A stretch of DNA of 64,000 bases from an uncultured Marivita sp. (GCF_947488135.1 NZ_CANKYW010000005.1:124001-188000), one strand, 5' to 3'. Counted from the first letter of the stretch, positions 29,604 to 39,863 are shown. Numbers and translations are program-made. Notes: generated by a model from the letters alone, not told the origin.

Positions 29604-32156
29604 TCAGCCGAGGATGCGGCTGACCATTTCATCGGTGTCACGGCTCAGATTCGGTTTCGCCTTGATGCGCTCGAGCTGTGCTTTGATCAGCGTCTGACGG
29701 TCCGTGTCATACCGCTTCCAGGTCTGGAAGACCGAGCACAGGCGCGCGGTGGTTTGCGGATTCTTGTCGTCGAGTTTGATCAACCAATCTGCCAGGAACG
29801 CATAGCCCGCACCGTCCTTGCGGTGGAAACCGGCGTGGTTCATTGCGAAACCGCCCATCACCGCGCGGAAGCGGTTGGGGTTGCCCATGTCGAACGCCGG
29901 GTGTTCCACCAGCCCTTCGGCGACATCCACAGCCACCTCCGGCTTGGCCATGCCGACCTGTAGGCCGAACCATTTGTCCATCACCAGGCGATCGTGTCTC
30001 CACTGGTTTTCAAAGGACTTGAGCGCGGCCTCACCCTTGCCGGCGCGCAACAACTGGCCCAGCGCTGAAAGCTGCAACGTCATGTTGTCGGCACTATCGA
30101 ACTGCGCTTGGGCCGTGGCGCCATCGTCCAGCACAGTCTGAAGCGACAGAAGCGCACTGCCAAGGTCGCGTTTGCCGGCTTGGTCCGCATCCGGGCGGTA
30201 GGGTTCGGTCACAGCAACGCTCTGCATCAGGTCACCGATCCAACCCTTCCAACGATGGGCCATGTGCCGTCTCAAACTGTCCGCGGCGGCCCAGATCGCG
30301 TCGGGATCCGGGACCGTGCCGCGTTCGAACAACACCTGCGCAAGCTCTGACTGCGTGGGACCGGACAGCATCAGCGATCGGAAGGCCGGATCAAGCGTGT
30401 CATCGCGGACCACGCGTTCCAGCGCATCGATCCACGCATCGTCATGGGGCGCGCCGTCCTGGATCGTGGCGACAAGGCTGTCGCGGCACAGGTTGCGCCC
30501 CGCTTCCCAACGGTTGAACGCGTCGGTGTCATGCGCCAGCAGGAATGTCCGCTCTTCCCGGCTGACGTCGCGATCCAAGACAATCGGGGCGGAGAACCCG
30601 CGCAGGATCGACGGGACCGGTTTGCTGGCCAATCCGTCAAAGGAAAAGCTTTGTTCGGCTTCGGTCAGTGCCAGAACGCGCGTGGGAACGACCTCATCTC
30701 CATTGGGATTCAAAAGACCGACGGCAATCGGGATGACCTTCGGATCTTTCACGTCCTGACCGGGGGTCGGCGGCGTGTGCTGTTTGAAGGTCAGGGTATA
30801 GACCCCGTCCGTCCAATCCTCTGACACCGTGACGCGGGGCGTGCCGGATTGGGAATACCACAGCTTGAACTGACCAAGATCGCGGCCGGTCGCATCCTCG
30901 AAAACGGCAAGCCAGTCTTCGATGGTGCAAGCCTGACCATCGTGACGGTCAAAATACAAATCCAGAGCACGTTTATAAGCATCGTCACCGACCAGGGTTT
31001 TCAACATGCCGATCACCTCGGCACCTTTTTCATAGACCGTGGCGGTGTAGAAATTGTTAATTTCCTGAAAACTCTCCGGCCGCACCGGGTGGCTGAGCGG
31101 GCCCTGGTCCTCGGGGAACTGCCGCGCGCGCAGGTCGATCACGTCGCTGATGCGTTTGACCGGCTCGGACCGCATGTCGGCCGTGAATTGCGCGTCACGA
31201 AAGACCGTCAGACCCTCTTTCAGGCATAGCTGGAACCAGTCGCGGCAGGTGATGCGGTTGCCTGTCCAATTATGAAAATACTCATGCGCGATAATAGCTT
31301 CAATTCTCTCGAAATTGCTGTCGGTGCTGGTTTCGGGCGAGGCCAGAACGCAGGACGAATTGAACACGTTGAGCCCCTTGTTCTCCATCGCGCCCATGTT
31401 GAAATCGTCCACCGCGACGATGTTGAAAATGTCGAGATCGTATTCACGCCCGTAAACCTCTTCATCCCAAGTCATTGATTTCTTGAGGGCTTCCATCCCG
31501 AAGGCGCATTTGCTCTCGTCGCCGGGACGGACCCAGATATTCAGCTCGACCTCTTTGCCGGACATCGTGGTGAACGTGTCGGGATGGTTGACGAGATCTC
31601 CCGCCACCAGCGCGAATAGGTAAGCCGGTTTCGGCCACGGATCGTGCCACTCCGCCCAGCCCTCGCCGCTGCCGGTCGGATTTCCGTTGGACAGTTTCAC
31701 CTTTTCTTCACCTTCGATCCGTACTGTGAAGGTGCTCATGACATCGGGCCGGTCGGGGTAATAGGTGATCTTGCGGAAACCTTCCGCCTCGCACTGGGTG
31801 CAATACATGCCGTTCGACATATAAAGCCCTTCCAGCGCGGTGTTGGTTTCGGGGCTGATCTCGACCTCGGCCTCCCAGGTGAAAGGGCCGTCCGGCACGT
31901 CGCAGCGCAGGCCCTCGTCGGTCACGGTCGGCGTGACATCGGCACCGTCGATCTTGGCCCAGAGCAGCTTGAGTTCTTCGCCATGCAGGAAAAACGTGCC
32001 ATCCGTCGCATCCGGGTTCGGCACAAAGGCGATCTTGCTGATGACCCGTGTCGCGGTGGGGGCCAGCCGGAAGGTCAGATGCACGCTCTCCACCACGAAG
32101 CCGAAGGGCGTGTAGTCCTTGAGGTAGATCGTCTTGGGCGCGGCGTCTTTCATCAT
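29604..32156 (-). CDS. pepN: Aminopeptidase N
   Basis: An 850-residue M1 zinc aminopeptidase of the gammaproteobacterial PepN type. The substrate-anchoring motif GAMENKGLNVFNSS and the zinc site HEYFHNWTGNRITCRDWFQL, then KEGLTVFRD, are intact; the downstream Glu of the second part is the third ligand. It cleaves N-terminal residues from peptides in the cytoplasm. Two ATGs lie in tandem (32154-32156 and 32151-32153); GGAG is better spaced for the second. It is divergent from the photolyase. Confidence 0.96.
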   Translation of the reverse strand: MMKDAAPKTIYLKDYTPFGFVVESVHLTFRLAPTATRVISKIAFVPNPDATDGTFFLHGEELKLLWAKIDGADVTPTVTDEGLRCDVPDGPFTWEAEVEISPETNTALEGLYMSNGMYCTQCEAEGFRKITYYPDRPDVMSTFTVRIEGEEKVKLSNGNPTGSGEGWAEWHDPWPKPAYLFALVAGDLVNHPDTFTTMSGKEVELNIWVRPGDESKCAFGMEALKKSMTWDEEVYGREYDLDIFNIVAVDDFNMGAMENKGLNVFNSSCVLASPETSTDSNFERIEAIIAHEYFHNWTGNRITCRDWFQLCLKEGLTVFRDAQFTADMRSEPVKRISDVIDLRARQFPEDQGPLSHPVRPESFQEINNFYTATVYEKGAEVIGMLKTLVGDDAYKRALDLYFDRHDGQACTIEDWLAVFEDATGRDLGQFKLWYSQSGTPRVTVSEDWTDGVYTLTFKQHTPPTPGQDVKDPKVIPIAVGLLNPNGDEVVPTRVLALTEAEQSFSFDGLASKPVPSILRGFSAPIVLDRDVSREERTFLLAHDTDAFNRWEAGRNLCRDSLVATIQDGAPHDDAWIDALERVVRDDTLDPAFRSLMLSGPTQSELAQVLFERGTVPDPDAIWAAADSLRRHMAHRWKGWIGDLMQSVAVTEPYRPDADQAGKRDLGSALLSLQTVLDDGATAQAQFDSADNMTLQLSALGQLLRAGKGEAALKSFENQWRHDRLVMDKWFGLQVGMAKPEVAVDVAEGLVEHPAFDMGNPNRFRAVMGGFAMNHAGFHRKDGAGYAFLADWLIKLDDKNPQTTARLCSVFQTWKRYDTDRQTLIKAQLERIKAKPNLSRDTDEMVSRILG

Positions 32157-32300
32157 GTGCTCCGAATTGGTGACGTTTGCGTGTCGAAGTAATACCTATG
32201 CCGGGATTTCAAAGAAGGGAAACGGGTTGCAGCGTGGGCCCGCACGACATGCTCTGAGCCACCGCTGGTCACGCGCCTTTGGACCCCTAGCTACAATGGC

Positions 32301-33815
32301 ATGACAACCGTTCTCTGGTTCAAGCGCGACCTGCGCATCCACGACCACCCGGCGCTGGCTTTGGCCGCGCGGGATGCGCGTGTCGTGCCGCTTTACATCG
32401 TTGAACCCGAATACTGGGCGCTGCCCGACACGTCCGGTCGGCAGTTTGCGTTTTTGCAGGAAAGCCTCGCCGTTTTGCAAACCGCCCTGCGCGGTCTTGG
32501 CAGCGATCTTGTGGTCCGGGTGGGTGACGCCGTTCAGGAGTTTGAGGATTTATACCAAACGGTAAAATTCGATCACCTCGTCAGCCACGAGGAAACCGGC
32601 AACGCCTGGACCTTTGCCCGCGACAAACGGGTTGCCGCCTGGGCGCGGGGGCAGGGCGTGCGCTGGACCGAGCTTCCGCAATCGGGCGTCGTGCGGCGTC
32701 TGCACGGGCGCGATGGGTGGGCGGGGCAGCGCAACGCCTTCATGGCGCATGCGCAGATCGAGGCTCCAAAGGCGTTGCCGCCCTGCGACCTGCCGTCGGA
32801 CCCGATCCCGAAACTCTGTGCACCGGACCCCTGTGCGGACAGACAGCCAGGGGGGCGCGACCATGCGCTGTCCCTGCTTGGCGGCTTCCTGACGGAACGG
32901 GGGCAGACCTACCGCCGCGCCATGTCCTCACCGTTGGACGGGGCCACCGCGTGTTCGCGGCTCAGCCCGCATCTGGCGCTCGGCACGATCACCGTGCGCG
33001 AAGTGGTGCAGGCCACCGCCGCCCGCCAGCGCGAGGTCAGGGGCGGTCCGCGCGATGGCTGGAGCGGGAGCCTCAAGTCCTTTCAATCCCGCCTCGCCTG
33101 GCGCGATCACTTCATGCAAAAGCTCGAGGATGAACCCGAACTCGAGCATCGCAGCCTGCACCGCGCCTATGAGGGGATGCGCCCGCGCGAACCGGACCAC
33201 AGCCGTCTGAGCGCGTGGGAAAACGGCGAAACCGGGCTGCCGTTCCTAGATGCCTGCATGCGATCGCTGCGCGCCACCGGCTGGCTCAATTTTCGTATGC
33301 GGGCGATGGTGGTCAGCGTCGCGAGCTATCACCTCTGGCTTGACTGGCGCAGCACCGGGCCGCACTTGGCGCGGATGTTCACCGATTACGAGCCGGGCAT
33401 TCATTGGAGCCAGATGCAGATGCAGGCAGGCACCACGGGCATCAACACACCGCGGATCTATAACCCGATCAAGCAAGGCACCGATCAGGACCCGACCGGC
33501 ACGTTCACACGGCGCTGGGTGCCGGAACTGGCCGACGTGCCGGACACGCATCTGCAAACTCCTTGGACATGGGACGGCGCAGGGCGCGTTTTGGGGCGAC
33601 ATTACCCAGAGCCGATAATCGATGTTCCGGCAGCGGCGCGCGCGGCGCGGGACCGCATTTTTGCAATGCGCCGCACCGTGGATTGCACTGAGACCGAGCG
33701 CGTGATTCAAAAGCACGCCAGCCGCAAGGACAGTGCCGGGCATTTTGTCAACGACCGCGCGCCGCGACGGCGGGCGTCGAAATCCGATGATGGCCAGTTG
33801 AGGTTGGACCTGTAA
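32301..33815 (+). CDS. Cryptochrome/DNA photolyase family protein
   Basis: A 504-residue flavoprotein. The N-terminal alpha/beta photolyase domain opens [20 protein letters not shown]. The C-terminal FAD domain contains [66 protein letters not shown] and [21 protein letters not shown]-contacting Arg, Asp and Trp positions look intact, so light-driven repair of pyrimidine dimers is likely; (6-4) or cryptochrome activity cannot be excluded. A DUF2256 gene follows after 1 bp, a pairing also seen with photolyases in other genomes. Confidence 0.92.
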   Translation: MTTVLWFKRDLRIHDHPALALAARDARVVPLYIVEPEYWALPDTSGRQFAFLQESLAVLQTALRGLGSDLVVRVGDAVQEFEDLYQTVKFDHLVSHEETGNAWTFARDKRVAAWARGQGVRWTELPQSGVVRRLHGRDGWAGQRNAFMAHAQIEAPKALPPCDLPSDPIPKLCAPDPCADRQPGGRDHALSLLGGFLTERGQTYRRAMSSPLDGATACSRLSPHLALGTITVREVVQATAARQREVRGGPRDGWSGSLKSFQSRLAWRDHFMQKLEDEPELEHRSLHRAYEGMRPREPDHSRLSAWENGETGLPFLDACMRSLRATGWLNFRMRAMVVSVASYHLWLDWRSTGPHLARMFTDYEPGIHWSQMQMQAGTTGINTPRIYNPIKQGTDQDPTGTFTRRWVPELADVPDTHLQTPWTWDGAGRVLGRHYPEPIIDVPAAARAARDRIFAMRRTVDCTETERVIQKHASRKDSAGHFVNDRAPRRRASKSDDGQLRLDL

Positions 33816-33816
33816 G

Positions 33817-33966
33817 ATGCCGAAACAACGCAAAAAATCCGACTTGCCAACCAAAACCTGCGCCACCTGTGGACTGCCGTTCACCTGGCGCAAGAAATGG
33901 GCCAAGGTCTGGGACGACGTGAAATACTGCTCGGAGCGGTGTCGGCGAGAGAAGACCAGACCCTAG
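33817..33966 (+). CDS. DUF2256 zinc-ribbon-like protein (49 aa)
   Basis: A 49-residue basic protein starting one base after the photolyase stop. It has the DUF2256 pattern: a CATC pair, then [20 protein letters not shown] and RCRR, giving four Cys as CxxC plus CxxxC for one zinc. Function is unknown. Its tight coupling to the photolyase suggests a linked role in DNA repair or light response. Confidence 0.88.
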   Translation: MPKQRKKSDLPTKTCATCGLPFTWRKKWAKVWDDVKYCSERCRREKTRP

Positions 33967-34062
33967 AGCCATCCGCATTCCCAAAGGCATCCCGACGCCT
34001 CGTACTCTTTCGTTTTCCGAAACAGCGCGCCTCGATTTTCAAATTTCCCCGAAAGGCGATTT

Positions 34063-34083
34063 TTGGTCAGATCATCTGACCAA
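34063..34083. promoter_or_regulatory. 21-bp palindromic operator upstream of glcB
   Basis: TTGGTCAGAT, C, ATCTGACCAA is a perfect 10-1-10 palindrome ending 5 bp before the putative -35. The TGGTC and GACCA half-sites resemble operators of FadR/GlcC/PdhR-type GntR regulators, which control glyoxylate and organic acid genes. No regulator gene lies beside it. The link to a GntR protein is inference. Confidence 0.65.
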
Positions 34084-34088
34084 CCCTG

Positions 34089-34117
34089 TTGCGGATCGGA
34101 AACTTTCTTTCTAATTG
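34089..34117 (+). promoter_or_regulatory. Putative glcB promoter
   Basis: TTGCGG at 34089-34094 and TAATTG at 34112-34117 are separated by 17 bp, a plausible sigma-70 layout. The ATG of glcB is 33 bp downstream, with AGGGGA before it. Confidence 0.45.
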
Positions 34118-34149
34118 AGTACCACAGTATACAGCGAGGGGAACGCCAC

Positions 34150-36300
34150 ATGGCCAAGCGGATCGACCGTCACGGATTGCAGATCGACCAGACGCTTTTT
34201 GACTTTATCGAGGGGCAGGCCTTGCCCGGCACGGATGTCGAGGCCGATGCATTTTGGGAGGCGCTGTCCACCCTCGCGCATGAGTTCGGGCCGAAGAACG
34301 CGGAGCTTCTGAAAACCCGCGAGGATCTTCAGACCAAGATCGACGAGTGGCATATCCGGCATCGCAACCAGCCGCATGACCACGAAGCCTACAAGGCGTT
34401 TCTCTCCGAGATCGGGTATCTGCTCGAGGAAGGCGACGATTTCGAGATCGAGACTGCCAACACCGACCCCGAGATCGCGACCGTTCCCGGCCCGCAGCTT
34501 GTCGTGCCGATCACCAATGCGCGCTACGCTTTGAACGCGGCCAACGCGCGCTGGGGCAGCCTTTACGACGGCTTTTACGGCACCGACGCGATGGGCACGC
34601 CCGCGCCGAAGGGCGGCTACGACAAGGGCCGTGGTTCCCGCGTGGTCGCCCGCGCACGGGTGTTCCTGGACGAGGCCTTCCCGATCGAGGGCGGCAGCCA
34701 TGCGGATGTGCGGCGGTACTATGTCCACAATGGCGCGCTGCTGATCGACGATATGCCGCTTGTCGATCCGTCGAAATTCGTGGGCTACAAAGGCCATCCC
34801 AAGGCCCCGGACGCGGTGCTGCTGCGCAATCACGGCCTGCATGTCGAACTGGTCTTCGACCGCACTCACTTCATCGGCAGCCGCGATCAGGCCGGGCTGG
34901 CGGATGTGCGCCTCGAAAGCGCAGTAAGCGCGATCATGGATTGCGAGGATTCCGTGGCCTGCGTCGATGCCGAGGACAAGACCCTCGCGTATTCGAACTG
35001 GTTGGGCCTGATGAAGGGCGACCTTGAGGACACGTTCGAGAAAGGCGGCAAGACCGTCACCCGGGCACTCAACCCGGACCGAACCTACACCGCGCCGGAT
35101 GGCAAAGGTGAGGTGACGATCAAGGGCCGTGCACTGATGCTGGTGCGCAATGTCGGCCACCTGATGACGAACCCCGCGATCCTGCTGAAGGACGGGTCCG
35201 AGATTTACGAAGGGCTGATGGACGCGATGATCACAGCGCTCATCGCCAAGCACGATCTGAAAAAGTCGGACGGGCTGCGCAATTCGCACCACGGCTCGGT
35301 CTATGTCGTGAAGCCCAAGATGCACGGGCCGGACGAAGTGACCTTTGCCGACGAGACCTTCACCTTCGTCGAAAAGGCGCTGGGCCTGCCGCAGAACACC
35401 GTCAAGCTGGGCATCATGGACGAGGAACGTCGCACCTCCGTCAATCTCAAGCAGTGCATCCGCGCGGCCAAGCACCGGGTGGCGTTCATCAACACCGGCT
35501 TCCTCGACCGCACCGGGGACGAGATCCACACGTCGATGGAGGCTGGGCCCTTCAGCCGCAAGGACTTCATCAAGCGCAAGGCCTGGATCGGCGGCTACGA
35601 GAACCGCAACGTGGACATTGGCCTCGAATGTGGGCTGTCCGGCAAGGCACAGATCGGCAAGGGCATGTGGGCCATGCCCGACATGATGGCCGCGATGCTG
35701 GAGCAGAAGATCGAACATCCCAAGGCGGGTGCCAATTGCGCCTGGGTGCCGTCGCCCACCGCCGCCACGCTGCACGCGCTGCATTATCACAAGGTCGATG
35801 TCTTCGCCGTGCAGGACAAGCTGCGCAAGGGCGGACGCCGCGCGCATGTGGACACGATCCTCGACATCCCGCTGGCCGCGTTCCAGATGTGGAGCAAGGA
35901 CCAGATCGCCCGTGAGGTCGAGAACAACGCGCAAGGCATCCTCGGTTATGTCGTGCGCTGGGTCGATCAGGGGGTGGGGTGTTCCAAGGTGCCCGACATC
36001 AACAATGTGGGTCTGATGGAGGACCGCGCTACGTGCCGGATCAGCGCGCAGCATATCGCCAACTGGTTACACCACGACGTCGTATCGAAGGACGATGTGA
36101 TGGAGATCATGCAGCGTATGGCCAAGGTCGTGGATGAGCAAAACGCAGGCGATCCGGCCTACACACCAATGGCGCCGGGCTTTGACACGATCGCGTTCAA
36201 GGCGGCCTGTGACCTCGTGTTCGAAGGCCGGGTGCAGCCCTCGGGCTACACCGAACCGGTGCTGCACAAGCGCCGTCTGGAGCTGAAAGCTGCGAGCTGA
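34150..36300 (+). CDS. glcB: Malate synthase G
   Basis: A 716-residue monomeric enzyme making malate from glyoxylate and acetyl-CoA. Family blocks are intact: [20 protein letters not shown], the catalytic-region [70 protein letters not shown] and [20 protein letters not shown]. Length fits isoform G (about 720). It starts at the ATG at 34150, after a palindromic operator. No isocitrate lyase is nearby, so glyoxylate may come from glycolate or other sources. Two palindromes follow the stop. Confidence 0.97.
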   Translation: MAKRIDRHGLQIDQTLFDFIEGQALPGTDVEADAFWEALSTLAHEFGPKNAELLKTREDLQTKIDEWHIRHRNQPHDHEAYKAFLSEIGYLLEEGDDFEIETANTDPEIATVPGPQLVVPITNARYALNAANARWGSLYDGFYGTDAMGTPAPKGGYDKGRGSRVVARARVFLDEAFPIEGGSHADVRRYYVHNGALLIDDMPLVDPSKFVGYKGHPKAPDAVLLRNHGLHVELVFDRTHFIGSRDQAGLADVRLESAVSAIMDCEDSVACVDAEDKTLAYSNWLGLMKGDLEDTFEKGGKTVTRALNPDRTYTAPDGKGEVTIKGRALMLVRNVGHLMTNPAILLKDGSEIYEGLMDAMITALIAKHDLKKSDGLRNSHHGSVYVVKPKMHGPDEVTFADETFTFVEKALGLPQNTVKLGIMDEERRTSVNLKQCIRAAKHRVAFINTGFLDRTGDEIHTSMEAGPFSRKDFIKRKAWIGGYENRNVDIGLECGLSGKAQIGKGMWAMPDMMAAMLEQKIEHPKAGANCAWVPSPTAATLHALHYHKVDVFAVQDKLRKGGRRAHVDTILDIPLAAFQMWSKDQIAREVENNAQGILGYVVRWVDQGVGCSKVPDINNVGLMEDRATCRISAQHIANWLHHDVVSKDDVMEIMQRMAKVVDEQNAGDPAYTPMAPGFDTIAFKAACDLVFEGRVQPSGYTEPVLHKRRLELKAAS

Positions 36301-36308
36301 GGCGGGCC

Positions 36309-36326
36309 GTTTCCGTCAACGGAAAC
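36309..36326. repeat. GTTTCCG-TCAA-CGGAAAC hairpin
   Basis: A perfect 7-bp inverted repeat 8 bp after the glcB stop. Followed 4 bp later by the CGATGCGTCGACGCATCG palindrome, it copies the two-hairpin layout seen after the 27-residue ORF at 18.6 kb. No T-run follows. Confidence 0.75.
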
Positions 36327-36330
36327 ATCA

Positions 36331-36348
36331 CGATGCGTCGACGCATCG
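36331..36348. repeat. CGATGCGTCGACGCATCG palindrome
   Basis: An 18-bp perfect palindrome. Its core GATGCGTYRACGCATC also occurs at 18597-18612, indicating a dispersed intergenic element. Confidence 0.8.
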
Positions 36349-36446
36349 CGGCCCCGCGCGGTGGGTTCCCGAGCGAGGAAGAAACAGGGGCGCAAAGCAA
36401 GATTTGCATTTGCGCCCCCAAACCCTTCTGCGTATAGAGACGGCAG

Positions 36447-36491
<45 letters not shown>

Positions 36492-36590
36492 AGTCAAGGC
36501 TGGTGATGCTTGGTTGTGTTGGAAGAAAGAAGTTACTAAACAACGGTTTGAGCGAATGTAGGGTTTGCTCTTCATGCCGACGAAATTCTC

Positions 36591-36610
36591 GCGTAAGCAT
36601 GGCGTAAGCA
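36591..36610 (+). repeat. Tandem GCGTAAGCA repeats left of tRNA-Arg
   Basis: Two direct copies of GCGTAAGCA (36591-36599 and 36602-36610) lie just before the intact tRNA. Two more copies, one inverted and one with A in place of G, lie after it. They may be arm-type integrase binding sites. Confidence 0.5.
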
Positions 36611-36625
36611 TCTCGCGAACGGTAT

Positions 36626-36702
<77 letters not shown>

Positions 36703-36752
36703 AAAAACACTATAAATCAATAACTTACACTTTCGCGCATTTGTGGACCTAG

Positions 36753-36779
36753 TGCTTACGCGGGAAATTCACGTAAGCA
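36753..36779. repeat. GCGTAAGCA-type repeats right of tRNA-Arg
   Basis: TGCTTACGC (36753-36761), the inverse of GCGTAAGCA, followed by ACGTAAGCA (36771-36779), form a loose inverted pair. They mirror the tandem copies on the other side of the tRNA. Confidence 0.5.
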
Positions 36780-37646
36780 GTGCAATCGCGGAAGTCAGCT
36801 GAAGTTGCATCGATTTCCCATCGAATCTTTAGCGCGTGGTCCTGGTCGAAGGCGTATGACTTCAGCGTTGCTGCTTGCATCGCCTTCTTTCATCTCGCCA
36901 AGTATCGCATCGAGGAAGACGGAGCTGCTGGTTCCGGCAAGCACTGCAGGGGATATGGCGGCAGACCACATTTTCGTGTGCACTGTGTGTGCAACGTGTC
37001 GTCGTAGAGGGGCGAACTCTGGCATACTGCGCCGTAATCCAGCGTAGTCATATCCGCCGCCAGAATTTTGCCCAATGAAGAATATCTGCTATAAAACAAT
37101 ATGTTAGAATGAGAGGCGGCCCGATGATGGATTGGACGGGTTTATAACAAAAATCAATGCGTTGAGAGGTGTCTTGTGCAATATGTGTGCAACTTAAAAT
37201 CGCCTTCTGGCGTGCTTTGTCGGGTGTTCTTCGGTTCAACTAATTTGATCCAATTGCAGCTCGTTTGACAGAGCAAAACCCACATTCGCCCGAAGACAAC
37301 CAAATGGGCTAACTCCGTATTTGGGAGATGCAGCGCAGAAATTTTAGGCGGGATCAGGCCCGACTTGGGGATAGTGGTGGTCAGGAAACCGATCCTCCAC
37401 GGCGCATAAGCGCGCCGATGCCAAAATTTTTTGCAGCTTCTTCTTGGAGATATTCCGTTTCCCGTTGATCTTACCAATGGTACCAGCGGTCTTTGCCAGG
37501 CTTCCATAACGCCTTGAAATCAAGCGCAATGTACAGCCCGCTACATGCCAATCCTCGGTGAAGTTATGGAGACATTAATCGCTGGAGTAAGACTCTTTCA
37601 GCGTCATGAAAATTAATCGTTTGCAGTCTAAAGTGTCATGGATAAA

Positions 37647-37660
37647 CGACCGTTTGGTCG
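37647..37660 (-). terminator. Possible weak terminator of the integrase gene
   Basis: CGACC, GTTT, GGTCG is a 5-bp stem 8 bp after the integrase stop on the minus strand. The downstream T-run is short (GTTTATCC), so termination is uncertain. Confidence 0.35.
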
Positions 37661-37667
37661 CAGACAC

Positions 37668-38783
37668 TTATAACCCCGCGGCCTTGGTCAGATTCACCCG
37701 GAACCGGTCACGGCGGCGCTGGTACCGGCGGGTCATCTCGGCTGAAGCGTGGCCGAGCTGCTTCTGGACGTAGCGTTCGTCGACCTCGGCCGAACTGGCG
37801 AGACCGGCCCGCAGCGAGTGGCCGGAAAACAGGGCGAGGCGGTCTTTCTCGGGGAGTTCCGAGCGAATGCCGGATTTCAACACGGTGGCCTTGATGAGAC
37901 GCGCAACGTGCTTGTCGTTCAGGCGAGCTTCCAGGGCTCTTTTGCCATCCCGTGAGGTGCGCACGAAGACCGGGCCGAAATCAATCTTTGCAAAGTGTAG
38001 CCATTGTTCAAGCGCATGGACCGGACAAGTCTGTTCTGAAGAGCCGCGTCCAATCTCGACCTCACGCCAGCCGGTCTTTGCATTCAGGGTCAGTACGACA
38101 CCATCCTTGAGGATCTCGATCCATCCGCCGCTCTCAAGTGTATCGTCTTTGTGCACATCTAGGCTGACGATCTCGCTTCGGCGCAACCCTCCGGCAAATC
38201 CCGTGAGCAGGATGGCCCGGTCGCGCAGCCCGCGCAGATCGAAACCCAGGGTGGCGACCATCGCGAGGATGTCTTCGGGCAGGATGGCTTCTTTCTGGAC
38301 CGGTCGACGCGCATGCTTGCGCTTGATCCCGGCCAGCACGGTGGCGATGTGCCGGTCCTTGCGGTCCAGCGCGAAACCGCGTTGCGCATAGTTCCAGGCA
38401 AGTCCGGATAGGCGACGATCTATGGTGCTCACCGAGAGGGCAGAGGATCCATTGGTCGGCGCAGCCAGGTCGGTCAGGTAGAGGCCAATCATCTCCGGCG
38501 AAGGGGGGAGGGGGTCTGTTCCCTTCAATCTGCACCAGCGGGCGAAGTTCTTCCAGTCGGTGGTGTAGGCTTTGTTGGTGTTCTCGGCCGTTGAGGCTTT
38601 GGCGTAGTCGCGTGCATTCTCAACCAACCGATCGAGCGTGCCGGACCCGGCGACGTGGGAGGGCAGGGCGATTGATCCGTCCGCTGGCTCTCTCTCGTCG
38701 TATCCGTCTTTGTTGCTCGCACCAGAGGACGCTAAGATCGATTTCTGGGCGTCTGGTAGCTGGTTTTCGGGCGTTTCGCTCAT
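37668..38783 (-). CDS. Tyrosine recombinase/integrase
   Basis: A 371-residue site-specific recombinase. An N-terminal SAM-like core-binding domain (TNKAYTTDWKNFARWCRLKG) is followed by the catalytic domain: Arg in GFAGGLRRSEIVSLDV, HSLRAGLA for the second His/Arg pair, LGHASAEMTRRYQRR with LGH and the Tyr nucleophile. All key residues appear intact. It resembles plasmid and island integrases of Alphaproteobacteria. A 9-7-9 inverted repeat 24 bp upstream of its start looks like a recombinase core site, and DUF1403-scpB lie divergently beyond it. Confidence 0.92.
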   Translation of the reverse strand: MSETPENQLPDAQKSILASSGASNKDGYDEREPADGSIALPSHVAGSGTLDRLVENARDYAKASTAENTNKAYTTDWKNFARWCRLKGTDPLPPSPEMIGLYLTDLAAPTNGSSALSVSTIDRRLSGLAWNYAQRGFALDRKDRHIATVLAGIKRKHARRPVQKEAILPEDILAMVATLGFDLRGLRDRAILLTGFAGGLRRSEIVSLDVHKDDTLESGGWIEILKDGVVLTLNAKTGWREVEIGRGSSEQTCPVHALEQWLHFAKIDFGPVFVRTSRDGKRALEARLNDKHVARLIKATVLKSGIRSELPEKDRLALFSGHSLRAGLASSAEVDERYVQKQLGHASAEMTRRYQRRRDRFRVNLTKAAGL

Positions 38784-38806
38784 GTTTTTGAGCCTATCTC
38801 ATTTGA

Positions 38807-38831
38807 GTCCGATAATGCAAACTTATTGGAC
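38807..38831. promoter_or_regulatory. 9-7-9 inverted repeat, candidate recombination core site
   Basis: GTCCGATAA (38807-38815) and TTATTGGAC (38823-38831) are inverted arms with one mismatch, separated by 7 bp (TGCAAAC). This geometry matches the core sites of tyrosine recombinases (dif, loxP-like). It lies in the 126-bp divergent gap between the integrase and DUF1403. It could instead be an operator. Confidence 0.55.
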
Positions 38832-38909
38832 ATGATGCAGACTCGCAGGGTGGGGCGGTTTGCACATCATATTGTGGACGAAAGCGCCGCGAGAGACTAG
38901 TGTTGTGGC

Positions 38910-39863
38910 ATGACCTATCAGCCGACTGCCATCTCGAACAACCTGGGCAAGCTACCGCGGCTGCCGGGCTGGGTCACCTCCGGACGTGTGGAAACCTTCG
39001 AGGCTGTGGCCTTTCGGTCCGGGGCGGCGCTGAGCGTGCTCGATCAGCTTGTCTCTGATCCCAAGCATGGCGTGCCGCTGAAGCTCCTGGCAAACCGGCT
39101 GGCCCTGAGCGCGGCGACCGCGACCTCGAAACTGGAAGGACGGTTGGCGCGTGAGGCGGATATTCGCGACGCCTATCACCTGACGCTGCCGGGCGAGGCG
39201 CGGGGGCCGGATGGCGATCTGCTTGCCTTTTGGCGAGGGGGCGCATGCCAGCGGTCAGATGGGATAGGTGAGATCGCCGACCTCGTCGGTGCCGACTTCG
39301 CGCGCGACGTGGGCGTTTGGCTGGACGTGGGGTTGGAGGGCGCGCGAACCCACGGGCCATTGGCCGGCTGCGTTTGCGTCCTTCGCGCGGTGCTCGAGAC
39401 CGACGACCGGGCGGAACGGGTCGCCTGCCTGCTCTCGGACATCGTTCTGGCGCGGGCGCTGAACTGGAAGCAGGTGCTGCCCGTTACCGCGCAGCGGCTG
39501 ACAAAGGCGGACCTGCGCGACCTGACCGCAGAAGGGCAGGGGGCCGAGTTGGCAGTCGAGATGCAGATCCTCGAGTCCATCGAGGCCACCGTTCGACTGG
39601 CGCGAGACGTCGCCCGCCGCGCCGACGCGCTACGTTCCGTGGCGCCGAAGCTGCGCGCGAAAGGATCGGAGGCTGCGGTCGACCTGTTCCTGACCGAGGA
39701 TGCCGTGGCGCCGGCGTCGATGCTGTCGCCGCGCATCAGGGGCACCTCGATCCCCATGACCTCGCGCGCCGCGCGGCGGTTCTGCGACCGGTTGGTTGAA
39801 CTCGGCGTGGCCCAAGAACTCACTGGGCGACCGACCTTCCGACTCTACGGGATCGCACCATGA
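38910..39863 (+). CDS. DUF1403 family protein
   Basis: A 317-residue protein matching DUF1403, a family known mainly from alphaproteobacterial plasmids and islands. Recognisable stretches are LPGWVTSGRVETFEAVAFRS, GAALSVLDQLVSDP and the C-terminal SPRIRGTSIPMTSRAARRFC, then DRLVELG, which reads like a helix-turn-helix. No catalytic motif is apparent. Its stop overlaps the scpB-like start by ATGA (39860-39863), so the two proteins probably work together. Confidence 0.85.
   Translation: MTYQPTAISNNLGKLPRLPGWVTSGRVETFEAVAFRSGAALSVLDQLVSDPKHGVPLKLLANRLALSAATATSKLEGRLAREADIRDAYHLTLPGEARGPDGDLLAFWRGGACQRSDGIGEIADLVGADFARDVGVWLDVGLEGARTHGPLAGCVCVLRAVLETDDRAERVACLLSDIVLARALNWKQVLPVTAQRLTKADLRDLTAEGQGAELAVEMQILESIEATVRLARDVARRADALRSVAPKLRAKGSEAAVDLFLTEDAVAPASMLSPRIRGTSIPMTSRAARRFCDRLVELGVAQELTGRPTFRLYGIAP

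Larger units (their letters stand above)
36703..37667. other. AT-richer 965-bp region without a recognisable gene
   Basis: Between the tRNA and the integrase stop I find no supported gene. Composition is visibly AT-richer than the neighbours. Short leftward ORFs exist (for example 36795-37025 and 37344-37529, the latter with ISKKKLQKILASARLCAVED), but none has a good start signal or a family match. At its left end are an inverted GCGTAAGCA (36753-36761) and ACGTAAGCA (36771-36779). It looks like decayed or intergenic mobile-element DNA. Confidence 0.6.

Noticed and set aside
34111-36054. Open frame of 647 codons opposite malate synthase
   Set aside because: Shadow of a strongly conserved gene; composition is typical of a complement frame.
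37154-37529. Small leftward ORFs upstream of the integrase region
   Set aside because: No ribosome sites, no family resemblance and different composition; treated as non-coding or decayed DNA rather than genes.
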